Positions 7,682 through 16,451 are shown, numbered from the stretch's first letter. The stretch is DNA of 38,406 bases from Pseudanabaena sp. Salubria-1 (GCA_023336205.1 JALQCR010000059.1:1-38406), one strand, 5' to 3'. Numbers and translations: made by a program. Notes: generated from the letters alone by a model not told the origin.

Positions 7682-8728
7682 ATGAGCAAATCAGTTATAG
7701 CTCTATTCTCAGGTTGTGGCGGTCTAGATTTAGGCTTTCGCCAAGCTGGTTTTAATGTCACATGGGCTAATGAGTATGACAAAGATATTTGGGAGACTTA
7801 CGAGAGAAATCATGTAGATACCGTGCTAGATCGACGCGATATCCGCAAAATTGCTTCAGAAGAGATTCCCGATTGTCTCGGAATTATTGGTGGCCCACCA
7901 TGTCAAAGTTGGAGTGAAGGAGGTACGCAAAGAGGGATCGATGATGCTCGTGGTCAGTTATTCCTAGACTATATTCGTATTCTTAGAGATAAACAGCCTC
8001 GATTCTTTTTAGCTGAAAATGTATCAGGAATGATGCATAAAAAACATCAGCAAGCTTTTGGAAATATCATTGCATCCCTTGAAGAGGCTGGATATGTAGT
8101 TTCTTTTGCTTTACTAAATGCGAAAAATTATAATGTTCCCCAAGAAAGAAAACGTGTAATTTTCATTGGTTACCATGTTGACTTAAATAAACGTTTTGAT
8201 TTTAATTTAGTCCAGAAGTCGCTGCATATTCCTACTTTAAAAGATGCTATTTGGGATTTACGAGAATCAGCAATTCCTGCGTTACCAACGTGTAAAACTA
8301 ATGGTGAAAATTGCTTGGTTCATAATCATGAATATATGACTGGTGGATTTTCGAGCATATTTATGTCTCGCAATCGAGTACATAATTGGGATGACCCGTC
8401 ATTCACAATTCAAGCAGGAGGTCGTCATGCTCCAATTCATCCCCAAGCCAATAAAATGATTTGGGTTGGGAAAGATGAATGGATGTTTGATCCTAATTCA
8501 CCCAATCCTTATAGAAGATTGTCTGTTAGAGAATGCGCTAGAGTTCAGACTTTTCCTGATGATTTTAATTTTTACTATAATAACTTAGCGCATGGATACA
8601 AGATGATTGGTAACGCAGTTCCTGTAAATCTTGGCTATGCCCTAGCTAAAGCAATCAAGCTCCAACTTACTCAAGCAGATAATATTAAAAAAGTTGAAAA
8701 TTCCAATCAACTAAGTCTCACTCTCTGA
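7682..8728 (+). CDS. DNA (cytosine-5) methyltransferase M1
   Basis: 348 residues with all main C5-cytosine methyltransferase motifs in order: I, ALFSGCGGLDLGF (SAM binding, residues 7-19); IV, GGPPCQSWS with catalytic Cys74; VI, ENVSG with Glu112; VIII, QERKRV; IX, RRLSVRECARVQTFP; X, GNAVPVNLGYALA. The target-recognition region lies between VIII and IX and is short, as in many type II enzymes. It ends tail-to-tail with, and overlaps by 18 bases, the last codons of the broken nuclease gene R1, typical of a type II restriction-modification pair. Its protein ends NQLSLTL, resembling NQLALF at the end of M2. Intact; recognition sequence cannot be read from sequence. Confidence 0.95.
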   Translation: MSKSVIALFSGCGGLDLGFRQAGFNVTWANEYDKDIWETYERNHVDTVLDRRDIRKIASEEIPDCLGIIGGPPCQSWSEGGTQRGIDDARGQLFLDYIRILRDKQPRFFLAENVSGMMHKKHQQAFGNIIASLEEAGYVVSFALLNAKNYNVPQERKRVIFIGYHVDLNKRFDFNLVQKSLHIPTLKDAIWDLRESAIPALPTCKTNGENCLVHNHEYMTGGFSSIFMSRNRVHNWDDPSFTIQAGGRHAPIHPQANKMIWVGKDEWMFDPNSPNPYRRLSVRECARVQTFPDDFNFYYNNLAHGYKMIGNAVPVNLGYALAKAIKLQLTQADNIKKVENSNQLSLTL

Positions 8729-8808
8729 GTAAAACTGCCATTTTCTTGTTGGATTAGGTCTTAGCGGTATACGAATTTTATAATCAGCTTGTAAGGTATC
8801 AAGGATAT

Positions 8809-10066
8809 CTGAGATCTTGCACCATTCCTGAAAGAGTTAAGTAGGAATGGGTTTGAGAATAATTTCAAACCCATGACGAGCAGCAATATCGGCACTAATT
8901 TGGAGATACCTAAGAAGTTTCAACCAAAGGACAGAAGGAAATAAAACGGAAAGTGTCAAATCACAGGTAGCTTTCCAGTCCAAGACAGGAGGACTCGACC
9001 ATTGATCAATCCAATGGGCCAAAAGATAAGCAAGCAGAGAGAGGATAAGCCAACGATAAACACCAAGTTTTGTAGATTGCCCAAAACAATGCAAACCAAA
9101 GCGATGTTTGATGGTTTTGAAGAATCCCTCAATCGCCCAACGCTTACGACCTAACATCACCAGATAAGCACCAGAATAAGGATGAGAAGAGACAACAAAG
9201 CGTAACTCCCGTTTACTATCAGCTCTTTTGAGCCAAAACCAAGAGATCGTCAAAGGCTGAGTTAGCCCTTCTAGCAAAATTTGTTGTCCACGTTTGCCAT
9301 GACGATAAAGTTGTTTGACTGTACGGCCATCTTGAAGTTTACGATTGTTGCGTACACCGACAACGATGCGCCAAGTCTTGGCGCGGACAGTATTGAAAAA
9401 CTTCACCGTACTAAACTCAGTATCAGCAAGGACAATCACAGTCTTGCCTTGGGTTAGTTGCTTGGGTACTGTCCCCAATAACTTACAAGCTAAGTCAGAG
9501 GGACTGGGGTATCCTTTGCCGCGCCATACTCTAAAACTCCATGGTACGCGCCACTCTCCATAGACCAGATACAGTACAACCAGATGTAGTCCTCGCTTTC
9601 CGTTTAGTATTCTCACCCATGGGTCTGGTTCGTTTTGGGTGGGATTGCTCAAATGTAAAAACTTGCCGCTTTTTTCTAGGGTAGTCAAGTCTATCAGTAT
9701 CTTTAATGGCACTTGTTTCGATGGGCGATGCTTGGCGATTTGTCCCAAAATAGCCTGCCGTGTTGACCGAATTACTGCTCTCGTTGACCAGTTATAGTGA
9801 TTGAGAAATCGGCTGAGTGCACTCGCTGATTTTATCTGTGTATGTTCTGGATAAGGATGCCTTTGTGCTTCGAGAAATAGTCCTAGTATTGCATTGAGAC
9901 TTGCTGTTTGATACACACTTGGCATCAAACACAGAAGACTATACACTAGCCCTTGGGCGTGCTTAACGATGCTTTCCATGCTCGTTATTTAATTTACTAC
10001 TACGCCCTTTTTTTCACATTTCTGCTCTTTCTGCAACCCCTTTTCTTGAATGGTGCAAGATCTCAG
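8809..10066 (-). mobile_element. IS4/IS701-like insertion sequence with ATAT duplication
   Basis: Terminal inverted repeats CTGAGATCTTGCACCATTC lie at 8809-8827 and, reversed, at 10048-10066. ATAT lies just outside on both sides (8805-8808 and 10067-10070), consistent with a 4-bp target duplication; because ATAT is its own complement it could also be counted as part of the repeats (8805-10070). Removing the element and one ATAT restores the reading frame of R1, which supports these limits. Confidence 0.85.
8837..9979 (-). CDS. DDE transposase (IS4 superfamily, IS701-like)
   Basis: 380 residues. Catalytic positions: LKILIDLTTLEKSGKF (first Asp), VIVLADTEFSTVKFF (second Asp) and RKRWAIEGFFKTIKHRFGL (Glu in the R-x3-E-x6-K signature). 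The N-terminal SALSRFLNHYNWSTRAVIRSTR is the expected DNA-binding region. The gene fills its element almost completely: the stop is 28 bases inside the left end and the ATG about 70 bases inside the right end (10048). Family naming between IS4 and IS701 is uncertain without a search. Intact frame, unlike the other transposase at 4740 in sequence. Confidence 0.85.
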   Translation of the reverse strand: MESIVKHAQGLVYSLLCLMPSVYQTASLNAILGLFLEAQRHPYPEHTQIKSASALSRFLNHYNWSTRAVIRSTRQAILGQIAKHRPSKQVPLKILIDLTTLEKSGKFLHLSNPTQNEPDPWVRILNGKRGLHLVVLYLVYGEWRVPWSFRVWRGKGYPSPSDLACKLLGTVPKQLTQGKTVIVLADTEFSTVKFFNTVRAKTWRIVVGVRNNRKLQDGRTVKQLYRHGKRGQQILLEGLTQPLTISWFWLKRADSKRELRFVVSSHPYSGAYLVMLGRKRWAIEGFFKTIKHRFGLHCFGQSTKLGVYRWLILSLLAYLLAHWIDQWSSPPVLDWKATCDLTLSVLFPSVLWLKLLRYLQISADIAARHGFEIILKPIPT

Positions 10067-10921
10067 ATATGGTTATGGTTAAGTCCATTTGGGAAAACTT
10101 CAGTAAATTTACCTAGTTTAATTAAATCCTTAATCGTTGTTATATCTGTAATTTCACTCAATGGTTGATCTGGTTGAAATTTGGTATAGACATTCTTCCC
10201 TCTATTGCTGGCTTCTGTAAATGGATTGATTGGTCGAAAAATTATCCTGATATCTTCGCTAAGTTCCTCTATCTTTCCAAGGTTGATTGGTGCAAGCATC
10301 TCTAGGATGTCCTCAATTGACTTAGGATGTTCATCGGAAACATATAGACAATTTGCAGCATTATCATTATCACCAACTCCACAAACAATCTTTTTGAGAT
10401 CTTCGAGATCGTCAAAGATATCTAAAAATGGAATAAATGTATCGCCAGTTCGCTCTCCAAAACTAACACTTACACCAACAAATAGACTATTAGTTTTATT
10501 AGCCCATTCGTTTGCCCATAGAGATGTTTTTGTAGTTAACTTATCGAATACTTTACGCCCAAATTCATTTATAAATCTTTCGTGTCCGTACCAATTACCA
10601 AAATAACCTGCATTACTAAGTTTTGCAGAAATTTTGAGAGGTTTGGATTTCTGAAACTTTATCAGGACATCTGTTTTACTATTGGGACTGTTATCGCCAA
10701 CTTTTGTTGACTCAGTAATTACATCTTCTGCTAGTATTCCAATTCTTTGCATCCATTCAGGTATGTTTTGAGGTAAGCAAGTACCAACTTTTGCGGCCTT
10801 TGCGATCGCTTTTTCTAAATCCTGAGATGCTTTTGACATAATAAAGTCTCCTGACGTTCTAATATCTGACAATGCTAGCGTTGTTAAGTCTACTTTGATA
10901 CAGTAAATACACCGTAAAATC

Positions 10922-12118
10922 ATGAAAAAAACATTTATAGATCTATTTTCTGGTGCAGGTGGAATGTCTTGCGGATTGGAAATGGCTGGGTGGACTTGCT
11001 TGCTAGGCATTGACCACGATCGCGCCGCTATTGAAACTTTTCAGCATAATCATCCACAAGCTCAGGCGATCGCAGGTGATATTCGGGAGATATCTAACCA
11101 GCAAATTCAAGCAATAATCGAACATCAAAAAGTTGACTTGATCTGTGGCGGGCCACCTTGTCAAGGTTTTTCCACTATTGGACAAAACGATCATTTAGAC
11201 GAACGTAACTTTCTATTTCTAGAGTTTCTGCGAATAGTAGAAGCATTAGAACCTGATTACATCATTGTTGAAAATGTGACAGGACTGTTATCAAAAAAGA
11301 ATGAAAATGTCTTAAAAGCAATTATCAAAAGCTTTACAGATTTAGGCTATACAATCGATGTTAAAGTTTTATCAGCACATCATTATGGTGTACCAGAAAA
11401 AAGAAGACGGACTATTTTTCTGGGCAACCGATTTGGTGTCAAAAATATTTATCCAGATAAAATATTCAAAGATTCAGCGCAGGATCATCAAGATTTGCCT
11501 TTACCTCGAACTGTTGGATGGGCTTTTGATAATTTACTAGAATTAAATGCTGAAATCCTCAATCATGATATTAAGCGATCGCAAATAGCTAATGATTTAG
11601 AAAGAGAAAGAATTAGTCATATACCTGAAGGTAAAAGCGTCAGGTATGAGAAAGATCAGTTAGCGTATTTACCTGAAAGCTTGTGGTTTGATGTTGATTG
11701 GTCAAGTATTCACGAAGAGCGATTTAGAGAAGCAAAATTAAATCGTTTAGATCGTTACGATTGTGCAAATACAATTAACACTAGTCGCACTACATACTAT
11801 CATCCAGTTGAAAATCGCTATTTAACAGCCAGAGAAGCCGCCGCAATTCAATCTTTCCCAGCTAATTATTTTTTCTGTGGCACTGTAACCCAACAGTGGC
11901 GACAAATTGGCAATGCGGTTCCACCACTTCTAGCTAAGGCTCTTGGTGAATCCATTCTTGTGTTGGATTCAATGAAAAAAGAGATGGAAATAACTAACTC
12001 CATTGAAGATATTCAATCAATTAGAGCCAAAGCATTTTCCTATAGAGAAAATGCTTTTAACAGATCTGCTAAGAAAGACAATCAAATGGAACAATCTAAT
12101 CAGCTTGCATTATTTTAA
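10922..12118 (+). CDS. DNA (cytosine-5) methyltransferase M2
   Basis: 398 residues with the C5-methyltransferase motifs: I, FIDLFSGAGGMSCGLE; IV, CGGPPCQGFS with catalytic Cys80; VI, ENVTG with Glu117; VIII, PEKRRRTIFLGN; IX, RYLTAREAAAIQSFP; X, QIGNAVPPLLAKAL. The variable region (about 190-300) is longer than in M1 and gives target specificity. It is divergent from R1 (82-base spacer 10840-10921 holding both promoters) and convergent with the frameshifted nuclease-like gene R2. A C-terminal extension of about 60 residues after motif X is polar and ends NQLALF, like the end of M1. Intact; recognition site unknown. Confidence 0.95.
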   Translation: MKKTFIDLFSGAGGMSCGLEMAGWTCLLGIDHDRAAIETFQHNHPQAQAIAGDIREISNQQIQAIIEHQKVDLICGGPPCQGFSTIGQNDHLDERNFLFLEFLRIVEALEPDYIIVENVTGLLSKKNENVLKAIIKSFTDLGYTIDVKVLSAHHYGVPEKRRRTIFLGNRFGVKNIYPDKIFKDSAQDHQDLPLPRTVGWAFDNLLELNAEILNHDIKRSQIANDLERERISHIPEGKSVRYEKDQLAYLPESLWFDVDWSSIHEERFREAKLNRLDRYDCANTINTSRTTYYHPVENRYLTAREAAAIQSFPANYFFCGTVTQQWRQIGNAVPPLLAKALGESILVLDSMKKEMEITNSIEDIQSIRAKAFSYRENAFNRSAKKDNQMEQSNQLALF

Positions 12119-12178
12119 GTTGGATAACATATCAAAATTATGACTTACACAAAACCATCTTAAAACTCTTGTTTCACC

Positions 12179-12206
12179 GTAGGGGCAATTCATGAATTGC
12201 CTCTAC
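12179..12206. repeat. 28-bp palindromic repeat core
   Basis: An almost perfect palindrome: GTAGGGGCAATTCA followed by TGAATTGCCTCTAC, one mismatch. The same core forms the centre of the 56-bp palindrome at 1399-1454. It lies between the ends of M2 and R2 and may help to end both transcripts. Confidence 0.7.
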
Positions 12207-12232
12207 ATTCCTTCCTTTAGCGTAATTAAAAA

Positions 12233-13037
12233 TTAGATAATTGGTGGAAATTCACGCCCATCTTTTTGTTCAAGATCATAACAAGACTTTTTGGCTTTTT
12301 CCCTTTTATCTACTTTTAAAACTGCATAGAATCCATATTTATAAATTGGACTGCTATGGATAGTTTTAGCTCTCAGTCTCAAATTCATTTTACAATTAAA
12401 TTGCGGCGTACCTAATGAGAGGACATCTCGTTTAAGATGATAAAACCCATACCCGCCAATCTGAATATAGTAACAATCTTTACCCCCATAAAAATCGTAC
12501 AAACTATTAATATCAATTTCTACTTTGTCTTCAAAGGCTCTTCTGGGTTCATGGGGATAAGCACAGCTAATAGTAATCAGAATCCTCTCGGAGCAACAGT
12601 TACAGCCCTACCATGTCGCCAATAATTGTATCGATACTGTACCATTTACCCCTCAAACCCAGATGAGCCTCTTCAAAAGCCTTTTGATCTTGCTTTTTGT
12701 GATGCATGGTAATTTCATCTCTGGGAATAGAATATCGATTGGGAATGAAGTTTTTAGCATTGACGATATCCAAAACCCCAACAGATGTATAAAACGAAGT
12801 CACAGCATCATCCACACACCAACTCCAAATCCCATCATTCCAGCGCAACATTTTCTGTCCATAATCAGCCCCAAGATCGAGCTTAACCTCTAGATTGTAT
12901 TGCTGAAAATTGTGTAGAAACTTTATATCTGTTAAGTTCCCTGCCCCACCTCTAGATGTTCCAGTAGCAATTAACCCTTTTGATGTCAATAAATCGAAAA
13001 TATTTTGCTCATAATTATCGCCTTTGTTATACCCCAT
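12233..13037 (-). pseudogene. Restriction endonuclease-like gene R2, frameshifted
   Basis: The first 144 codons run from ATG 13037 (MGYNKGDNYEQNIFDLL) and stop just after IGDMVG. In the neighbouring frame the protein continues at once (CNCCSERILITISCAYPHE, then PRRAFEDKVEIDINSLYDF) to ATT ATC TAA at 12233, giving about 267 residues in all. One extra base in the GGG run (plus-strand CCC 12606-12608) explains the break. The N-terminal part has Glu10, then LTDIKF with Asp37 and LEVKLD with Glu50 and Lys52, a good D-x12-E-x-K match to the PD-(D/E)xK nuclease core. It is tail-to-tail with M2, as R1 is with M1. Nuclease activity is inferred; sequencing error is the main alternative to a real mutation. 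Confidence 0.7.
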
Positions 13038-13106
13038 GATTTTTCTCGCAATAAATTAAGTTATGGCAAGATTACATGAGTATGACGATATGAATATCAA
13101 ATGCGA

Positions 13107-13844
13107 CTAAATCAATTTGGTTAAATCATCGATTTCAAAATATTGATGAAACTTGGTAGTTACTTGCAAAACCGACGATCGCCCCCCATCTGCTTGCCTT
13201 TTCTTTCTCACAAATCCCTGCTCGACTAACTCCTGAACGTGCTGATATGCCCCAGCACCTCGCAACTCGATCAACTCTGACTGCACGATATTTTTTTTCA
13301 ATGCGATCGCAGCTAAAGTTCGCAAAACACCACGCCCCAAATCGACAGGGATAAGTTTATGTACTAAATCCTCAAACTCCGATCGCAGTCTAAGCGAAAA
13401 CCCCACATCGGTTTCCATAATTTCCAAAGCACTGTCTCGATGGGCATATTCAGTAATTAAGTCAATCAGTCCCATTTCTGCATCTTCGATCTCACACCCT
13501 AGAGCCTCAGCGATCGCAGCCAAATTCATTGGTTGCCCCTTCAGGTACAACACAGCCTCTACTTTTTGCTTGAGGTTATTTGCGATTGGAAGTTCTGGCT
13601 GCTCAAAACCATCCATTGACAAAGACAATGGCTCTAATAGCTCAATCTGAACTACCTCTTCAATCTCGTCAGGCTCTTCAAGAAATAGCTCAACATGATC
13701 AACTGACTTACCCATTGACTCATCCATCTCGATAGATTCTTCAAGAATCTCAAGATGATCCACTGGTTCTTTGGGCTCGACAGACCCTTCAAGAACTAGT
13801 TCAATTGGCTCTACAGTTTGTTCTAAAGGCAATTCATTCGTCAT
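13107..13844 (-). CDS. scpB: Segregation and condensation protein B
   Basis: Partner of ScpA and SMC in chromosome condensation and segregation. The winged-helix ScpB domain occupies about residues 85-245: LKQKVEAVLYLKGQPMNLAA, ALGCEIEDAEMGLIDLI, GFSLRLRSEF, LGRGVLRTLAAIALKKNIVQ, SELIELRGAGAYQHVQELVE and a basic KKRQADGGRS. This part is the normal size. The first 85 residues are an unusual, very acidic extension with repeated EPVE/LEES/LEEP-type units and no basic balance. ATG at 13844 reads MTNELPLEQTVEPIEL; a start closer to the domain is not evident. Cytoplasmic. No scpA lies in the window. Confidence 0.9.
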   Translation of the reverse strand: MTNELPLEQTVEPIELVLEGSVEPKEPVDHLEILEESIEMDESMGKSVDHVELFLEEPDEIEEVVQIELLEPLSLSMDGFEQPELPIANNLKQKVEAVLYLKGQPMNLAAIAEALGCEIEDAEMGLIDLITEYAHRDSALEIMETDVGFSLRLRSEFEDLVHKLIPVDLGRGVLRTLAAIALKKNIVQSELIELRGAGAYQHVQELVEQGFVRKKRQADGGRSSVLQVTTKFHQYFEIDDLTKLI

Positions 13845-13931
13845 GCTAAGATTTTAACTGAGAGAAGGCATTGCTATACAATGCTTTATCCTTAAAATTA
13901 AACAAAAAAATTGTATTAGCTGAGAAACCAT

Positions 13932-14186
13932 ATGCCAAGCAGCATGATGTACTACGAAGACACTTATGTGGTGCTGCCCCCAGATATGCAAGAGCAATTT
14001 GTCACTCAGCCAGAATTAGAAAAAATTTTACACGATCTATTAATCGATATCCAAGATGCACTGCCCTACGATTTACAAAACCTTGCAATTAGCGAGCAAG
14101 TCCAGCGACTGATTAAAACTGCTTGCGATCTAGATTGTGGCGATCGCGGCACATGGCAATGGTATGTCGTCCGCCTAGACAAATGA
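13932..14186 (+). CDS. CRR7-like protein (NDH-1 related)
   Basis: 84 residues, MPSSMMYYEDTYVVLPPD then helices (ELEKILHDLLIDIQDALP) and the C-terminal TACDLDCGDRG then TWQWYVVRLDK. The ending QWYVVRL(E/D)K and the start M.S.MY.ED.(F/Y)VVL are what I recall for cyanobacterial homologues of chlororespiratory reduction 7, a factor for assembly or stability of the NDH-1 complex. No search was possible, so the name is provisional. Its stop codon lies within a long hairpin (14175-14219) shared with the convergent methyltransferase gene. Confidence 0.65.
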   Translation: MPSSMMYYEDTYVVLPPDMQEQFVTQPELEKILHDLLIDIQDALPYDLQNLAISEQVQRLIKTACDLDCGDRGTWQWYVVRLDK

Positions 14187-14219
14187 AAGGCTTGCGAAGC
14201 AAGCCTTTCATTTGTCTAG
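14175..14219. terminator. Hairpin terminator, apex GCGAAGC, overlapping the gene end
   Basis: Perfect 21-bp stem (14175-14195 with 14199-14219) and GAA loop. The left arm contains the last three codons and stop of the CRR7-like gene; the right arm reaches to two bases before the end of the convergent methyltransferase gene. It probably terminates both. Confidence 0.8.
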
Positions 14220-14220
14220 A

Positions 14221-14976
14221 CTACAATTTGCGATAACATCTAGCAGTAATTAAATGAGGCTGAAATACCTCAAGAAAATTAGCTTGTAAGGTGCGGAAAA
14301 AAGTATCTACTGTTTCAGGATCGTCTAAATGAATAGGATGCTCATTTTCAAAGCCCTTAAAGAAATACCAATTAACAATAATTTTTCCTTGCGGTGAAAG
14401 CATTTTGTGGAACTGCATTAATTGACCACTAGGATCGGGTAAATGCTCCAACACGTCAAAGCACAAGACCGTATCAAAATATCCTTCCAAAGCTGCTTCT
14501 AATGGAATTTCAGAACGAAAAGATATTTTGTGGCTTAGTCCTAACTGCGCTACTCGATGCTCTACAAATCCTCGATTAATCGGATTAATATCGCAATAGA
14601 TCACCGAATCGACATTTGGACACATGGCAGCAGCGATCGCATGAGTACCAATACCACCACCAAAATCAAGCACTCGCCCCTTAGCTTGATCGGCAATTAG
14701 TTTGAGAGTACCGCCAATGTAGTCCTTACTCTCAAGATGCCAAGTACCTAGCTTAAACAAATACATCTCACCAACCTTGTCCTTATAAAAAGCTGTTGCC
14801 TCTTCCCAGTCAAAGTCGGTATTTCCTAAATTTTCTAAATCGTAACGACAATTTTGCAGTTTCTCGGTAATCGTTGCTGCATCTAGTTTTAAGAACTCTT
14901 GCAAGTGCTGCTCTAATCTAAAGCCGTCTTGCCAATATCCTTCCAAGAAAGTCGGCGTAGGAGATGAAATCACCAT
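14221..14976 (-). CDS. Class I SAM-dependent methyltransferase
   Basis: 251 residues. The Rossmann SAM-binding motif I is clear: GRVLDFGGGIGTHAIAAAM; it is followed by the acidic motif II end (SVIYCDINPIN) and motif IV FDTVLCFDVLEHLPDP. The N-terminal 60 residues (FLEGYWQDGFRLEQHLQEF) are an unrecognised helical region. The substrate is unknown. An ORF could begin with TTG at 14988, but ATG at 14976 (MVISSPTPTFLEGYWQDG) is simpler. It is a single gene ending at a shared terminator hairpin, convergent with the CRR7-like gene. Confidence 0.8.
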   Translation of the reverse strand: MVISSPTPTFLEGYWQDGFRLEQHLQEFLKLDAATITEKLQNCRYDLENLGNTDFDWEEATAFYKDKVGEMYLFKLGTWHLESKDYIGGTLKLIADQAKGRVLDFGGGIGTHAIAAAMCPNVDSVIYCDINPINRGFVEHRVAQLGLSHKISFRSEIPLEAALEGYFDTVLCFDVLEHLPDPSGQLMQFHKMLSPQGKIIVNWYFFKGFENEHPIHLDDPETVDTFFRTLQANFLEVFQPHLITARCYRKL

Positions 14977-15132
14977 GTTTGATTGCAATATAGCGCTTTG
15001 CGCCTAAAAAGTTTAATAACAGATGCTTGTTACGCAGAGCGCAAGCTTCACCTGTCATTACAGCATAAATGTACGCAATCCATACTATCTAGCAATGTCA
15101 CATTGTCCTCCTCATTTTTATAGATATAACTA

Positions 15133-15222
<90 letters not shown>

Positions 15223-15229
15223 CTAAACG

Positions 15230-15307
15230 CCAGAGAAAGTTTAAAAGCGTTACAAAGCAACGCCTTTAAACTTTCTCTGGGTTTGGGTTTGAGCACAAAG
15301 CGCTATA
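15230..15307. repeat. Palindromic repeat element, apex ACAAAGC
   Basis: A 24-bp imperfect stem (15230-15253 with 15257-15280, two mismatches), then GTTTGGGTTTGAGCACAAAG and CGCTATA, the conserved outer flank also found at 83-110 and 1463-1490. Confidence 0.75.
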
Positions 15308-15319
15308 GGATAAATTCAC

Positions 15320-15646
15320 CTAAAAAGTCCCAAGCAATGGCAATACTTTCCTTTTCAGTAACTCTACTAAGGCTGGTTCCATATAATCGTATTTATCGGG
15401 AATATCTAGACAAATTACTCGTTTATTTTTAATCCATGACGGAAACTTTGTCGAAAGCTTCCTGCGATGAGAATTCTCCATCACAAAGATTAAATCAGCC
15501 CAGATAATTGCTTCGCTACTTAGAGGTGTATCAGCTTCCCGATCTATTCCTGCTGAATCCACCTCTAAGCCCTCATAACTCATAAATATTGTTTCTGCTG
15601 TGGGGCTGCGTAATCTGTTTTTACCGCAAACAAATAGCAATTTCAT
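15320..15646 (-). CDS. Low-molecular-weight protein tyrosine phosphatase-like
   Basis: 108 residues, shorter than standard LMW-PTPs (about 150). It starts MKLLFVCGKNRLRSPTAE, with the C-x5-R phosphate-binding loop (Cys7 to Arg13) and the following Ser. The centre has the typical VDSAGI and ADLIFVMENSHRRKL; the end has LDIPDKYDYMEPALVELL, where Asp residues could serve as general acid. This matches the small group of predicted tyrosine phosphatases known as COG4551. Substrate unknown; cytoplasmic. It stands alone next to a repeat-filled interval, divergent from the TVP38-like gene. Confidence 0.8.
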   Translation of the reverse strand: MKLLFVCGKNRLRSPTAETIFMSYEGLEVDSAGIDREADTPLSSEAIIWADLIFVMENSHRRKLSTKFPSWIKNKRVICLDIPDKYDYMEPALVELLKRKVLPLLGTF

Positions 15647-15713
15647 AAAACAAAAAAAGTAAAATTTGTATTGAGCCCCAATATTTTGACTCGGAAAGCT
15701 ACCAGAAGTATTT

Positions 15714-16451
15714 ATGAAGCGATCGCGATTTAATACGCCGAGATTTTGGCTAAAAGTTATATTTCTTATAGCTTCTGTACTTATATTGATAGCAGTTTCT
15801 CAGAAACTGAACATCAGCGTTAGATTCAGCAATCTGCTTCAAAGTACTTTGCTATGGGTCAAGATGCTAGGAACCATGGGTGCGATCGCATTTATTGTTA
15901 TTTACAATCTAGCAACGATTTTATTTGTTCCAGCCTCAATTCTAACCTTAGGCGGTGGAGCCATATACGGAGTGGTGTGGGGATCGATCTATGTATTTGT
16001 TGCCGCAACTTTGGGTGCAATTTTTGCTTTTTTAATCGGTAGATATTTTGCGCGGGGCTGGTTTAGTGAAAAGATTCGCAACAACATGACTTTTCGAGCG
16101 ATCGATGCGGCTGTCGTGATCGATGGATTCAAAATTGTTTTGCTGACAAGGCTATCTCCAATTTTCCCTTTCAATATGCTGAATTACGTTTTTGGGGTCA
16201 CCCGCGTGGCTTTGAAGGATTACATTTTAGGCTCAATTGGCATGATTCCCGCCACAATTATGTATGTTTATCTGGGTTCTCTCATTGGAGATGTTGCATT
16301 ACTGGGAATCCATCCGACTAACATAATTAGTAATCCACAAACTCAAATTGCTCAATGGACGATTAAAGTAGTTGGCTTAGTTGCAACTCTTGCTGTAACC
16401 ATTCAAGTAAGCCGCCTTGCTAATAAAATTCTTGCTAGCAAATTGTCATAA
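15714..16451 (+). CDS. TVP38/TMEM64 (VTT domain) membrane protein
   Basis: 245 residues and about six hydrophobic segments. The VTT/SNARE-associated (DedA superfamily) core is readable: AIAFIVIYNLATILFVPASI, then LTLGGGAIYGVVWG, TLGAIFAFLIGRYFARGWF and LLTRLSPIFPFNMLNYVFG, then PATIMYVYLGSLIGD. Conserved Gly, Arg and Pro residues of the family are present. Such proteins are integral to the inner membrane and are linked to membrane homeostasis and lipid scrambling or carrier recycling; the precise role is unknown. ATG at 15714 follows a basic MKRSRF leader. Two hairpins follow the stop codon. Confidence 0.85.
   Translation: MKRSRFNTPRFWLKVIFLIASVLILIAVSQKLNISVRFSNLLQSTLLWVKMLGTMGAIAFIVIYNLATILFVPASILTLGGGAIYGVVWGSIYVFVAATLGAIFAFLIGRYFARGWFSEKIRNNMTFRAIDAAVVIDGFKIVLLTRLSPIFPFNMLNYVFGVTRVALKDYILGSIGMIPATIMYVYLGSLIGDVALLGIHPTNIISNPQTQIAQWTIKVVGLVATLAVTIQVSRLANKILASKLS

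Larger units (their letters stand above)
8711..10839 (-). pseudogene. Restriction endonuclease-like gene R1, interrupted by an IS
   Basis: The 5' part (10839 down to about 10067) and the 3' part (8808 down to 8711, TAG) are separated by an IS. Removing the IS and one copy of ATAT gives an unbroken frame: ...FPNGLNHNHI joined to LDTLQADYKIRIPLRPNP...SESET, 288 residues. The start is ATG at 10839 with AGGAGA upstream; a longer frame to 11010 overlaps M2 and is rejected. TDVLIKF (Asp57) followed by KISAK (Lys73) resembles a PD-(D/E)xK nuclease site with Ser in the middle position. Function as a type II nuclease is inferred mainly from position: tail overlap with M1 and divergence from M2. As it stands the protein lacks its last 30 residues. 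Confidence 0.75.

Noticed and set aside
10840..11010. N-terminal extension of R1 (57 more codons)
   Set aside because: It runs antisense through the M2 start, has no ribosome binding site, and ATG 10839 with AGGAGA is a better start.
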